From the NCBI GenBank assembly GCA_012064385.1, contig QRDG01000027.1, positions 729,075 through 793,074 of the forward strand: 64,000 nucleotides of DNA. The letters are read 5' to 3'. Below, one piece after another: positions 1 to 11,274 of the stretch; the first letter of the stretch is position 1; each line of letters begins with the position of its first letter. The notes beneath the pieces were generated by a model that searched no databases, was not told where the DNA came from, and worked only from the letters and a program-made list of their open reading frames with translations. This stretch comes from Puccinellia tenuiflora (Eukaryota; Streptophyta; Magnoliopsida; Poales; Poaceae). Position numbers and translations under genes: made by a program.

Positions 1-3000
1 TCGCCCCCTGTTAGCCGTCTTAGCCACCAACGATTCATACTCTCTCCCCCTCAATCAACCCGGGGTACACAACCTTGGGATTTGCCGAGGTCCACTACTC
101 GTCACCGGTTTTGCGTCCTTGTTGACTTTTAGTGTAGCGATCCTGCCCTTTTAAAAATAGGCCAAGATCCCTGTGTTCTGTGCTAGTCCCTGGATCGAAT
201 AGCTAGCACCACAGTTTAAGATGAGGTATCATACATTGCATCAAAATTCTATTACAACGTATGATCCAGAAAAATAAACATTACAAGTTGCATAGTCAAA
301 GGCTAGCATTTTTACAAAGTTCAGCAACGGAAAACATAAAATAGCATGGAGCCTCATCATCTTCATGTGCCACAGGCAGACATGTTGGTTGCAGACTCGA
401 AACCTATAGCGTTCCTTACTCATCGTCAGACGAACCTGCAACGGTAAAAGCGTTGCAGCCAAAAATTGGTCAGAACCATTTGAATGGATCTGGCAAATGA
501 TACTTGCGGACTCATAAAGGCAAACTTCTAACTTCTACATGCATATTTGGCTGGTGGAGTTGACAGGCTCTTGCGCAAAGCAAAATTTCATCCTATACTT
601 TCAAAAATCATTTCTTTCTTTCCAAAACTTAGAAGACATCCCTGGGCGCACCAGTGTCTCGAATCCCCCCATGTTCACCCATCAAGTTTTAATTTAGAAA
701 TTGGAATGAATGAGATTCTTCTGTCAACCACCTTGTTTAGTTACTCAAATTGTCCATAACCGGGGACACGGCTAAGATCTTAGTTTTAGTTACTCTCGAG
801 AGTTTGTGACACTTTCACCACTTGACTTCATCAACCCATTCTGTCCTTGACCTTCAGTGAAAAGGAAAGCTGAAGATGAAGACGAGACCTTTGGGAAATG
901 TTCCCTGGTTCCTCTGGGCAGACCCATACAAGACAACATCCGCTGAGAACTGCCGGAATCGGGGCCTATAACTTACTTAGTCAAGGCAGAGCCATAGTAC
1001 CAAGTGGCTGCACTGGAAGTATACTAGACATGGAGTGACATGAAATCTCAAAGACCCTGGGTGGCGAGCACAAGTGCACGTACTCAGGTACCCGCAGAAC
1101 TGGGCCTGAGCAGCCACTCAACTATAAACCACCAATAGAGCAACTCCAAATCCACCCAGGTGATTCATTAATTTAGTAGATTTTCCTCAACTCATATACA
1201 ACAAAACAATTCATTTTGCAGCAAGCCAGTCTACTAAATTAATATAGGTCACTAGTCAGCTAATTCATGTGGCTATCCTAACAGGTTTGCATAGCATATA
1301 GATTTTAATAAAACAGCCTATCATGCATGCTACTGGAAAATAGTCTACAATGCAATATAGTAAAAATAGTAGGACATTTATGCTGAAGTATCACTTGCCT
1401 TTTGAAACTTGTCGTTGCTCACACACTCTTTTCAACGTATGTCGTATCTCTACGTTCAATCTACACATTACAAACACATAGCATTCAACAAACAATGCAA
1501 CAATCAAGTAATACACACAACATCAAATATGGGCAAAAACAAAACAACTGGGTTGATGGTCCAAGTTCAATACATGATCCAATATGCAAAAGGAATTAAT
1601 GTATTTGGGGTTAGCCAATTTTGGTTCGGGGATGGTCTAGAGTCAAAATAGGATGAAGGGGTGATGTCCAAGGTTCTAAGGGTTGTTTTTGTCTCTCTGG
1701 ACAGAGGAAACTATTTAGAGTATTTTTCTAAAAGAAAACAAATTAAAAAGATTTATAAAATTTAAACTATATCAAAAATACTCAAATTGAGCTTTCTGAT
1801 TTTTAAACCATCCAAATATTGCTCAAAAATATTTTATAACAGAGTAGCTATATTGGACATATTATAAGGTTTCTAAAACTATTTTTCTTGCAATTTTTGG
1901 ACTTATAGAAATAAAGTTATGTTAAAATTACTCAAATCACACATTTGAAATTTGAATAATTTAAACTAACTCAAAATAGAAACTAAAACGCCAGAAAGAT
2001 TCTACAAGTTCTAAGGATTTCAAATATATAAAAATATTTGAATTTGGCCGAACAGATAAAAAGATATGATTAATCTAAGATCTAAGGGGTTTTCTGTAAA
2101 TCTGCCAATTAAATCTAAATAGGAAAATTCACAGAAATTCCTGGCTGACTGGGTGACGATGTGGCGCTGACTGGGCTGCCACGTTGGCGTACCGGTTCGG
2201 TTAAAAAGACCAAATCGTGGCCGTCGATTTAAGATCTAATGGCTCTGGGCTAGGGTTTACCTCGCCGGCATGGAGACTCGTCGGAGACAGTCGGGCCGGC
2301 GGCACGGCGGCTCGGTCTTGGATGTTGCCGTCGCTCAGGTGGTCCCAGGTGACGGAGGAGAGGCGCACGGGGTGCGGCGCGTCGCGACGAAGTCTATAGA
2401 ATGCTCGGCGTGCTCGGGGGCGTCCTAGAACGGTGTGGAGAAGTGGCCGGAGACGGTACGGGCGCCGGTTTGCTCCTGTCGAGGATGGCCGCGTCGATTG
2501 GATGCTGGAAAAATTCTAGCAGGTGGTCAAGGAGGTGCGCAAGAACAAGGGGAACTAGCAGGGCCAAAAAGGGGCGGCGGAGACTCACCGTGGTGGCCGG
2601 AATCGGGAAATACTGCCGCGGCCAAAGCGGAACTCCGGCGAGCTATTTCGCCGGCCTGGCGGCGCAAAATGGAGGGGCACGAGAGGGGAAAGAGAGAGGG
2701 GGTCTAGGGCTTTAACGGGGGTAGGGTTAGGGTGGCCGGATATGCGCGGATGGAGGAGATCGCGGCGGGGCAGTCACGGCCGGAAATTTCGACCGGAGGT
2801 TGAGGAATGTGACGTCAGCCTGACGTCAGCGATTTTCTTTTTCTTTTATTTCTATTTCCTTCTATAGAATTTGATTTGCAGCTCCAAATTAAGTCAAATA
2901 AAATTGTAGAAATTTTAAAAAATCAACATAGCTATTTTGAACACTTTGAAACCTTTTAAAAAATATTTTAAAGTTTGAAAAATTCAAATAATACATAAAG

Positions 3001-3449
3001 GCTTATTTGACACCTTTATGTCATTTTAATAAATAGGGTTTTAATAAATCTTTTTGAACTCAAATAAAATCCAAAAAAAATTGTGTGAGTAATATCATTT
3101 AAAATAATAAACTGAAACAAATAATTTGGGGCAAAACATTTTATTTAAATAGATTTTGATAAATCCTTTTAAATACAAATACTCATTTAAATATGGGTTT
3201 TGTCAAAATATGAAAAACTTTGCAGAAAAGGTTTTTAGGATTTTATAGAAATCCAAATTAAATATTTTATTTCTAAAACTTTAAAACTTGATAATAAAGG
3301 AAAAAAATGTTTTAAAAAATAACCCTTTGAAGAAATCAAAATAATCTTCAATGATGGTTTTTCTTGATTTTTGGAGACTTTAATTATTTAATAATAAAAG
3401 TTTTAAATTTTTGTGATTTTTAAAACATTCCAAAATTTTGGATGTTACA
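1..3449 (-). mobile_element. Long LTR (chromovirus-like gypsy) with adjoining leader, runs off left edge
   Basis: Read on the minus strand, this block begins abruptly at 3449 with TGTAACATCCAAAATTTTGG, the kind of start seen in long LTRs of plant Tekay-type chromoviruses. The start abuts the pol reading frame of the neighbouring gypsy element, and flanking 3450-3454 (tttag) is a candidate 5-bp target site. The interval has an AT-rich 5' part (about 2830-3440), a GC-rich middle (about 2150-2780) and another AT-rich part (about 1670-2100), as expected of one very long LTR. The inner LTR end and primer-binding site are not identified; a break near 222 is possible. No domain-bearing ORF is present. 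Class is inferred from the terminus and the insertion context. Confidence 0.5.
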
Positions 3450-3553
3450 TTTAGGGAGTGTTCGGCAAGTTTCCTCAGAACACCTGGCATGTCAGATGGT
3501 GACTAGGCAAATATGTCCCGGTTCTCACGGAGAAACTTGATGAGCTCGCCTTC
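3450..3553 (-). pseudogene. First residues of gypsy pol (pre-RT region), interrupted
   Basis: Minus-strand translation gives FLRENRDIFA, a stop, then SPSDMPGVLRKLAEHSL. This is the conserved lead-in to the reverse transcriptase of Tat-type elements; the stop replaces the usual Trp. It stops at the LTR boundary at 3449, so the rest of pol is displaced beyond the window or lost. Confidence 0.7.
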
Positions 3554-4588
3554 CTATTTGTCGTCGAGACCGGCACCGATGATGGCCTCCTTTGTCGGAT
3601 CATCCTTTGAGAGCTTGATTTTCTTTGTGTCATCCTTTGGCTTGAAGCTTGAGTCGACCTTAGAGGACGGCTTTTCTGTCGTCGGCATCTCATCGGGACC
3701 AATTGTTTTCTTGAGATCCTCCAACTCTTCCCTGCAGATTTCTTGTTCAGCATGGACGGCATTAGAGGCCTCGCACTCCTTGCCTTTCTTGAAGTCTCCT
3801 TTGACTGTGATGATCCCATTGGGTCCCGGCATTTTCAACTTGCTATAGATGTAGCAGGGCCGAGCCATAAACTTGGCAAAAGCCGGACGTCCAAAGATTG
3901 CATGATATGCACTTCTGAAGGGAACCACCTCAAAAGAGACGTCCTCAGTCCGAAAATTATCGGCTTCACCAAAGGTGACCTTCAGGGTAATTTGCCCCAT
4001 CGAAGAGGCTTGCCGTCCTGGCACAATCCCATGAAACTTCACAGTACTGTGGGTGAGTTGTGACTCGGAAAGACGCATCCTCTTCAATGTTGCGACATAG
4101 AGTATGTTGATACTGCTGCCGCCATCCATGAGCACCTTTGTCAACTTGTATTTGTCGACTATTGGGCTGACGACTAAAGCGTAGGTGCGCTTTGCAGGAA
4201 CTCTATCCGGATGATCGCTGCGATCCCATGTGATGGGTGTGTCGGACCAATCCAGATATTGAGGAACTGCGGGCACCGTAGCGTTGAGTTCTCGCCAAGC
4301 CTCCTTTTCTTTGCGTGAAGAATCTGTTGCCAAGTTGACGATGACACTTTCGGCATGCTTAGGGAATGTACTGCCTTTTTCTTTGGAGGCAGCGTCATCC
4401 GACTCTGAAGCAGCTTCCTCCTTCTCTTTGTCGTCCTTCCTGGACTTACGCTTATTCCTTGACTTGCCGGCTTTGGGGTCCTTGGCGATGTCCCGATTGA
4501 TGTGACATTGCTGGAGTGTGTGGGAACTTGTTCCATCTGGCCTCAGATGATGGACACATGGGTTGTGCTTGATGTCGTCATACTTCAC
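3554..4588 (-). pseudogene. Gag zinc-knuckle and retroviral-type protease region of the gypsy element
   Basis: This 344-codon open block has no separate start of its own and is part of the broken polyprotein. Near its N-terminus it has a C-x2-H...H-x4-C arrangement (CVHHLRPDGTSSHTLQQC), the zinc-knuckle variant of Tat-type Gag. Around residues 155-175 it has KVLMDGGSSINILY, an aspartic-protease motif of the D-G-G-S-S form common in this lineage. The C-terminal portion is Lys/Glu/Asp-rich linker. It ends at a stop before the pol start at 3450-3553. Confidence 0.8.
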
Positions 4589-7078
4589 CGCTGGCGGCCG
4601 GGACGATTGGTTATTTGCCGGCTTCTTGCCCTGCCACTTGCCATTGCTTGAGCCACCCTTTCCAAAGGCGGCAGCGACTTCGTGAGAAGGGCCGTCTTGG
4701 TCTTCAATCTTCTTTTTCCCGGACTAGCGTCGGCGGTTTTCGGCATCCTCCCTGTTGTCATCATCAGCGGAGGCATACTTGTTTGCACAAGCGAGTAAGC
4801 CCCCCAAAGTCTCCGACTCGTCGTTGTAGATTATGAAGCGAAATGTCGTCCCCTTCCTCAGAGATTGTTTGAAAGCATGGATCGCCTGAGTTTCTGAGGA
4901 GCCCTCACAAGCATTCTTGATTTCACTCCATCGTGAGACGAACTCACGGCTCGACTCGATCTTTTGCTGCACGCACCGCTCTAAGTCGAAAATCGACTTT
5001 GGGCGCTTATATGTGCCCTGAAAGTGCTGAATAAAGACACCCTTCATGTCACTCTAGGTATGAACTGTCCTTTCCGGCAATCCTTCAATCCACATGCGTG
5101 CCGTCCCGGTTAACATCAGGGGCAAAAATCGCACTGCGGAGTCGGCGCTGCCTTGATATATGTCGCAGGCACTGACGTAATATAAGAGCCAGGTCTCAGG
5201 ATTAGCCGTACCACTGTACTTCTCAACCATCTTTGTTACGTTCGACAATGTGGGAGGTAGAATTTGCTCTCTGACTGTTCTGCCAAAACACTTGGGGCCG
5301 AGGTACTAGGCATCCTTGGCCGACTTCCTCTCCTCGATTAGGCTTCGAACATCATTGGCTGATGGCGGTTTAGCAACCGACTTTTCTTGTCTTGGTTCTT
5401 CCCTGTGACGACTTTGGCTCGCCCGACTCGCGTTGCGCGGAGGGCTTGGAGTCCTTTGCCTTCGTGGAGGGGGTATGTACTTGGAAGGGTTATCTCCCTC
5501 TTTGCGCGGTGGAGGCGACGGTGGAGGTGGCATATGATCCCTGTTATCCTCCCTTCGGGGTTGGTTTTCCCCCTCATGTCGTCACTCCTGACGGGGTGGT
5601 GCCGCCTTTTCCTTGCGAGGGTCCTCCTTTCGCTCACGGCTCCGATGTCTTTCCCGACCTGCCTCCCGATGGCGTGAAGAGCCTGTCCGGGATTCCGCGC
5701 CCTTAGGTTGCTTGTCCTTCGGGTCCTTGCCGCCTTTGTTGTGGCTGCTTGAGCCGGCCGGGTCATCGTCTGGGTCGGCAGGGGCAGCAGCCATTGGCTT
5801 GTTGGTAGTTGACTTGCAAATGCGAGAATCGTCAACAAGCCATCCTGGTTTGACTTGCGAATCGTTTTGCTGCTGCTGTGCGACCTCCAGTAGATAAGCC
5901 GAATACTTAAGCCGAGCGTCACGATCCAACGATTTGTCGAACATGACTTCCTGGGCAGCCTCCATGTTTTTGGCTGGGGTATTGAAGTAACACAGGTTTG
6001 TCACCGGGTCACGTCGGTGGTGGTACTTCCTCCAGACTGAATCGACATGGTCGGCATCCCACTTGCTGCGGAAATCCAACCTCTTATGCAGGTTCTTATC
6101 GCGAGCCGGACGGAAAACATCGTCAGCCCCTTTTTCTCTCTGCTTTCGGATGAACTCCGTCTCCTTGTTTGTAAGCTCAACCTCACGCCCTACTATCTGG
6201 GCAGCTTGCTCCTCAAGTAGGGCGGGGCGCTTTTCAATGTCGTCCAGCGATGCATTCGGAGGGAGTGGCGTTAACAGTTGCTTGTACCTCGCCATCTTTC
6301 TTTCATGCTCTTCTCCGCTGTCTCGCTGGCCGTAGCGTCAATGTCGTCTCCTTCAGCTGACACTCTACCTGTCCCCTTCAATGGAGCCAGTGGCGGCACG
6401 AAATACACCTTGAGATTTCCGGCTTGTGGAGTTTTTTCTTCGCCATTGGCGGCTTTCGAGGTGTTGGGGTCGTCTTTAAGAGCAGAGACGTCACCCATCA
6501 AGACCTCGGCAGGGCGTCCTAAGCAGGACGCAACTTTCCGACTAAAATCGTCGGATTCTCCTTCAGATTCGAGGTCCTGCTCCATATGGGCGGTGTCCCC
6601 TGATCCGGCTTCTGAATCAACCCCGGCCTGCAGAGCAGGGAGGATAGACTCAGGCTCAGTCATCGACTCGTGTGAGCCGGATTCTCCTAAGACACCGACG
6701 AAGTGGAAGTCCGGCACCGCCATGTTGGAACTTGCATCGTCTTCAGAATCTTCATCGTCAGCGTCGAAAGCCAGATCCAGATCAGTGATCTCATCAGAGT
6801 CTAGATCCAATTCCTCTTCGAGGTTGCTTGGGTGGGCGGTGGGCAAGCTCGAGGTGAAGCCGAGATCGTCCAAGGCCTGGGCGGTGAAGCCGACGAAGAT
6901 GTCGAAACCGCCGATGGAGACCGTGGACCAGCCGGCCGGATCCTCCTTTGCCGGCGTCCAGAGGCCGTCGTTGAAGACGTGGCCAGCTCCTGTCTCGTCG
7001 AAGTAGCTCACCAGGCCGACCGCGATGGTGTCGCCGACTCCGCCTGCGGCTCCTGGACGGATCGAAACCCCGGACATC
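4589..7078 (-). pseudogene. gag of the Tat-type gypsy element (broken)
   Basis: This is a gag polyprotein remnant in at least five frame-broken blocks: 7078-6271, 6295-5582, 5533-5306, 5248-5054 and 5047-4724. The first block probably starts at MSGVSIRPG just after the primer-binding site. The 5248-4724 part is the retrotransposon gag core: it contains ETWLLYYVSACDIYQG, ARMWIEGLP, then FIQHFQGTYKRP and LRKGTTFRF, all typical of plant gypsy capsid domains. The central part (about 5.3-5.9 kb) is very basic and Arg/Lys/Ser-rich. A clear frame slip occurs near 6280, where the minus-strand frame ending in RGTSNC continues as MARYKQLLTPLP in another frame. It could not make a full-length Gag. Confidence 0.8.
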
Positions 7079-7082
7079 TCTG

Positions 7083-7102
7083 GCCCCACGGTGGGCGCCA
7101 AC
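7083..7102 (-). promoter_or_regulatory. Primer-binding site of the Tat-type gypsy element
   Basis: Immediately downstream of the LTR, the minus strand reads GTTGGCGCCCACCGTGGGG. This is the characteristic tRNA primer-binding sequence of Tat-lineage plant gypsy elements. The tRNA identity was not verified. Confidence 0.75.
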
Positions 7103-7611
7103 TGTCGTGGTATTGTCAAATCTAGCCGCGGCAGGGGTGCCATCGAGCTAGGTAGAGAGAGGGGTTTTGGAGACGCGGGGTATTCCGGCAACGAGGAGAT
7201 AAAGGGTTTACCTAGCTTCGGATTTCGCAACGGTGGCGAAACCCTACGTGCTGCTATAATTCACTATAAGGCTAAATCGCCGAGTTACAGTGGATTGAGG
7301 TTAAGAGCGTGCCCTAAGGCGTCCCGTAGGACGGCTTATAAAGGCGTCCGGACCTAGGGCTTACAGGAGGAAACCTAACCGACTAAGTACAGAGTCCTAC
7401 TCCAATCCGGCTTGGGCCCTGCCTTGTGGGCTAAGTCTTCCGCAATGCAGGCCGGCTTCTGGAATCTTCCCTTAGCCAGATGGGCCTCCTACGCTTCATC
7501 ATACTGGGCCGCCCGGTTAAGCCGGATTCGGCTTACCACCACTATGGGCCACCCTGGTATGCTGGCTTTTAGTCTTCTTAGTAAGGACACCTGTTCGGCA
7601 TAACCCCAACA
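7103..7611 (-). repeat. 5' LTR of the Tat-type gypsy element
   Basis: This is a 509-bp segment that on the minus strand begins TGTTGGGGTTATGCCGAACA and ends CCACGACA (TG...CA). It is followed directly by the primer-binding site. The outer end coincides exactly with a break in a conserved CACTA transposase frame, which fixes the boundary. Confidence 0.85.
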
Positions 7612-8640
7612 TGCCATCTGTACTTAGAACAAACCTTAAGTTCTTTGCTTCATCTGCAAAGTCCGGGAACTCTCTATCGATTTTTCTCCACTACGACCCA
7701 TCAGCAGGGTGTCTCAATATCGCGTCTTTCTTACGGTCTTCTTTGTGCCATCGCAACAACCTGGCATGATCTTTGTTTCTGAACAAAAGTTTCAACCGTG
7801 GTATTATAGGAGCATAACACATCACCTTGGCAGGAACCCTTGTCCTGGGGCGCTCGCCCTCAACATCACCAGGATCATCTCGTCTGATCTTATACCGCAA
7901 TGCAGTGTATACCGGGCATGCATCCAAGTTCTCGTACTCCTCACCGCGGTAGAGGATGCAGTCATTAGGACATGCATGTATCTTCTGCACGTCTAATTCT
8001 AGAGGGCAAACAACCTTTTTTGCTTCGTACATACTGGAGGGCAATTCGTTACGCTTTGGAAGCTTCTTCTTCATTATTTTCAGCAACTTTTCAAATCCCT
8101 TGTCAGTCACACCATTCTCTGCATTCCATTGCAGCAATTCCAGTGTGCTACCCAGCTTTTTCAGGCCATCTTCGCAATTTGGGTACAACGGTTTGTTGTG
8201 ATCCTCTAACATGCGCGCGAATTTCGACCTCTCATTTAAATTTCGCAGTCTCTCTTTGCATCAGCAATGACCCGACCAAGATCATCAGCCGGCTTATCTG
8301 ATGACTCTTCATCTTCAGCTTCCCCCGTTGCAGTATCACCGTATTCAGGGATCATAGGATAGTTGTCACCATCCTCTACTTCTTCATTGTCTTCCTTCAT
8401 AAGCCCTCTTTCTCTATGCTTGGTCCAACAATTATAGTTGGGCATGAAACCGTACCAAAGCAGGTGGGTGTGAAGGATTTTCGTGGAAGAGTAATCCTTC
8501 TTATTCTGACAGACAACACATGGACAACACATAAAACCATTCTGATCGTTTGCCTCCGCCACACCGATAAAACTACGCAGACCCGTAATGAACTCGCCAG
8601 TCCGTCGGTCACCGTACATCCATTACCAGTACACTACTCC
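7612..8640 (-). pseudogene. CACTA TNP2-type transposase, N-terminal part, broken
   Basis: This encodes the beginning of a CACTA transposase, the enzyme that binds the element ends and catalyses excision and insertion. The first block (8619-8236) holds the transposase-associated domain: MYGDRRTGEFITGL, then GFMCCPCVVCQN and WYGFMPNYNCWTKHRERG. The second (8212-7691) has NCEDGLKKLGSTLELLQWN, CPNDCILYRGEEYENLDACP and RRDDPGDVEGE. Damage visible: degenerate start codons near 8640; a 1-base slip near 8236 where DAKRDCEI meets a stop while the other frame continues FARMLEDHN; and a nonsense TAG at 7693-7691 where the family has Gln. After it the frame reads on (WRKIDREFPDFADEAKNL) to the LTR. It cannot produce active transposase. 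Confidence 0.9.
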
Positions 8641-9085
8641 ACCCATCCTCAAATTTGTGGGCAAACTTTCCGATCGGTCACCCATCCTCACACTGCTCCA
8701 CCCCCAGCACGCTTAACTTTTGAGTTCCTTCCCAACTAGCTTCCATAATTGAATTGAGTACATCTTGATAATTCTACGCTATCAATCTTATTATCTCCTA
8801 CACTTTGACAAAACATGATATTATTTTTTGAATTCCAAATCTATATTAACATAAACAACAATGATTAAGTAATACTAAGCTTTATAAAGAAATCAATTAT
8901 TAATTCCAAAAAATAAAATAATTTGAATTTCCGATAAAAACTTATTTTATGATGCCACATGCTATTATTTTTTGAATTCCAAACCTATATTAACATAAAC
9001 AACAATGATTAATTCAAAAAAAAATTAAAATAATTTAAATTTCTGGCAAAAACTTAAATTTGAATTTGAATTTCCGGCAAAAAAA

Positions 9086-9420
9086 AACCTTTAGTCCCGG
9101 TTGGTATCTGCAACCGGGACTAAAAATATCTTTAGTCCCGGTTTGTGATACGAACCGGGACTAAAGGCGCTACCGCTTCGTCGACATGAAATCTGAAAAT
9201 TTCCAAAGTAAAAAAAACTTTAGTCTCGGTTTGTAATACGAACCGGGACTGAAGGTTCTCACGTTGTCCCCACCTCTGCGCAACCCTTTAGTCCCGGTTC
9301 GTGATACGTATCGGGACTAAAGGTTCCTTACGAACCGGAACTAAAGCCTGCCGACGATCTAGCAGTTTGAACCGGGACTAATGCTCCCATTATTCCCGGT
9401 TCGTAAAGAGACCGGGACTA
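9086..9420. repeat. Subterminal repeats of CACTA element 1
   Basis: Several direct and inverted copies of TTTAGTCCCGGTT(C/T)GT and its complement are packed near the element end, many as face-to-face palindromes. In CACTA elements such repeats are the TNP1/TNP2 binding region (family knowledge). Confidence 0.85.
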
Positions 9421-9445
9421 AAGGTGGCAGAGCCTCTGGACGAAA

Positions 9446-9464
9446 GTCCTGTTTTCTACTAGTG
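9446..9464 (-). repeat. Terminal inverted repeat of CACTA element 1
   Basis: The minus strand starts CACTAGTAGAAAACAGGAC at 9464. The sequence outside is coding sequence of another CACTA element, so the end is exact. Confidence 0.88.
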
Positions 9465-9685
9465 AATGATACCAAGCCTCTTTATTAATGGCATATTTTC
9501 TAATCTTTCTCATCTTCAAGCGCATTGCATCCATCTTGATCTTGTGATCATCGACGACATCGGTAAGATAAAACTCTAATTTTATCTTCTCTTCTTCAAT
9601 TTTTTTCAAATTTTCTTTCAAATCATCATTTTTTTTTCAACTAAATTTAACTTCTCGACAAGAGGATCGGTTGGAATTTCCGGTT
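9465..9685 (-). pseudogene. CACTA second-ORF protein, C-terminal coiled-coil part
   Basis: Minus-strand translation gives EIPTDPLVEKLNLVEKK, a frame slip, then DDLKENLKKIEEEKIKLEF, DVVDDHKIKMDAMRLKM and RKIRKYAINKEAWYH. This is the conserved Lys/Glu-rich C-terminal region of a protein found in many grass CACTA elements; its biochemical role is not established. The slip is in a run of nine A (plus-strand T run near 9635); one more A would restore the frame. After EAWYH the frame runs into the TIR of CACTA element 1, so the usual hydrophobic C-terminus is cut off. A further Pro/Arg-rich stretch (SPAPPRRRHHLGEPLDLIKK, about 9915-9985) may be an upstream exon. Confidence 0.72.
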
Positions 9686-10415
9686 CATATATCTCCTAGA
9701 TAAAAATATCTATGTCAAGTGTTGGTCAGCATAATTGTTATAAACACGAAATTAAATAAATAGTTATAAAAGATAATATACCACATCCGAATCATAGACC
9801 GGACGAGGGCCGATGGGGACGGATATCAAAACTATGGCACTATACATATAACAAACAATCATACAAGTAAGAAAAATTATACAAGTAACTATGTAAATCA
9901 TATAAATAAGAATTTGTTTTTTTAATAAGATCAAGAGGCTCACCAAGGTGGTGCCGGCGACGGGGCGGCGCGGGCGATCGATGGCGGTGAGGACAGGGAC
10001 AGGGACGGGACAGCACTAAAACCCACAAATCATACTTTAATTTGAGCTCAAATTGCATATAAAACAAATAAACTAGCAATTTGCATTACACAACTAACCT
10101 AGAATTTGAGCTAAACTAACTTAGGCATTTCATCAATCACCTAGCCAGCAATACCAATGAAACGAGGAGCAAAACTAGCAATGGGGATGAACTCGAGCTC
10201 CGGGATGATGAAGTTTCTAACCTATTAGAACCCTTGGATAGATGGGGCACCCTTAATCTTGACAAATCATGGAAAAAATGTGGATGAATTCGAGCTCGGG
10301 GAGGAGATAGAGGAGAAAACTGGTGATGAACTCGAGCTCCTCGAGCAGGAAGAAGATGATATAGTGATGACTAAAGGGTTCTCGCGCTGTCCCCACCTCG
10401 GCGGCTGTCGGCCGT

Positions 10416-10578
10416 AAACCTTTAGTCCCGGTTCGTATCACGAACCGGGACTAAAGGGTCCCTACGAACCGGGACTAGAGCCTGCCGGCGTCCTGGCAGT
10501 TTGAACCGGGACTAATGCCCCGGTTCCAATAATTGCCGGGACGGAAGCTCCAGATGAAAGGCTAGTTTTCCACTAGTG
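10416..10578. repeat. Subterminal repeats and TIR of CACTA element 2
   Basis: Face-to-face copies of TTTAGTCCCGGTTCGTATC and ACGAACCGGGACTAAAG are followed by the terminus AGTTTTCCACTAGTG ending at 10578. Bases 10579-10581 (cta) are the candidate 3-bp target site. Confidence 0.8.
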
Positions 10579-10928
10579 CTAATTTCTGGGTTCTCTCACA
10601 ACCAAGACTGGTTGGTTTCGGTACCGGCGCCACCGCTAGGCCGGAGTGTAGCGTGAGAAACCGGCGTACCTTTTTCCCACTGATGCGTGAACAAGTAAGA
10701 TATGGGAAATAATTAAATTGTAGGCAAATGCACACGTTTCTCAAACCCGTTGCATTAGGCGGACAAGGAGTTATTTTTGTTGTTGGCATGAATATCAGCC
10801 ATACGTACGTGTGCATACTTCCTAAGATGCACGTAAAAAATCGCTATGTCCTTGTTGTTTATTGGTTTCATTGTGAAATGAAATCGGGAGATATGCTCCT
10901 TTAATCGAAACAAAAAATCGCTATGTTG
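10579..10928. other. Unassigned intergenic sequence
   Basis: No ORF with recognisable domains and no repeat boundary was seen here. Confidence 0.5.
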
Positions 10929-10952
10929 TGGACAGGAGCTCCTCCGTACCGC

Positions 10953-10983
10953 CCGGGCGATTCCTTCCTATGGAATCGCCCGG
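10953..10983. repeat. Perfect 12-bp inverted repeat
   Basis: CCGGGCGATTCC at 10953-10964 and its exact complement at 10972-10983 are separated by 7 bp. It sits at the left end of the candidate Mutator-like element and shares the CCCGGGCGAT core with 12330-12345. Confidence 0.8.
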
Positions 10984-11274
10984 TTGGGCTGGGATGGCGG
11001 CGGCCCATTTAGCGCTCTCCTGCACATGGGCCGGCCAAACGTGTGGTTTTTTTTTCTTTTTTCTTTGCTGTCTTTTTTCTTTATATTTTGTTGTTTCATT
11101 TTTTTTATTACTTTTAATATAACAATTTTTAAATATGAAGATTTTTCGAAAAATATGAACAATTGTTAAATCGAAATACTTGAAAATTTTAAAAAATTAA
11201 AAATTAAATTCTAAACTTTAATATATTTACATATTTATATTTAAAAATAAAAATAAAGAAAATATTTTTTTGGA

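Larger units (their letters stand above)
3450..7611 (-). mobile_element. Tat-type Ty3/gypsy retrotransposon, 5' LTR to start of pol, truncated
   Basis: On the minus strand the order is 5' LTR (7611-7103), primer-binding site, gag, protease-like domain and the first residues of pol, where it is cut at 3449 by the next insertion. The LTR start at 7611 falls inside a CACTA transposase reading frame (last intact residues STDG), so this element inserted into that transposon. Five bases 7612-7616 (tgcca) are the expected target-site copy; the matching copy lies beyond the window. Several stops and frameshifts make it non-functional. Confidence 0.85.
7612..9464 (-). mobile_element. CACTA (En/Spm) DNA transposon 1, 5' portion
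   Basis: On the minus strand the element starts at 9464 with CACTAGTAGAAAACAGGAC, continues through subterminal CTTTAGTCCCGGTTCG repeats (about 9086-9420) and an AT-rich leader (8745-9085), then a TNP2-type transposase frame. The frame is cut at 7612 by the gypsy LTR. Its 5' end interrupts the coding frame of a second CACTA element, proving nesting. The candidate 3-bp target site is 9465-9467 (aat). Confidence 0.88.
9465..10578 (-). mobile_element. CACTA DNA transposon 2, terminal fragment
   Basis: This is an older CACTA element interrupted at 9465 by CACTA element 1. Its outer end at 10578 reads CACTAGTGGAAAACTAGCC on the minus strand. Subterminal repeats TTTAGTCCCGGTTCGTATC lie at about 10416-10540. 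The interior carries the broken second ORF of these elements. The remainder should lie beyond the far end of CACTA element 1, outside the window. Confidence 0.82.

Noticed and set aside
2700..2735. TAGGGTTAGGG-like stretch as an interstitial telomere repeat
   Set aside because: There are only one to two imperfect units in a GC-rich LTR; not an array.
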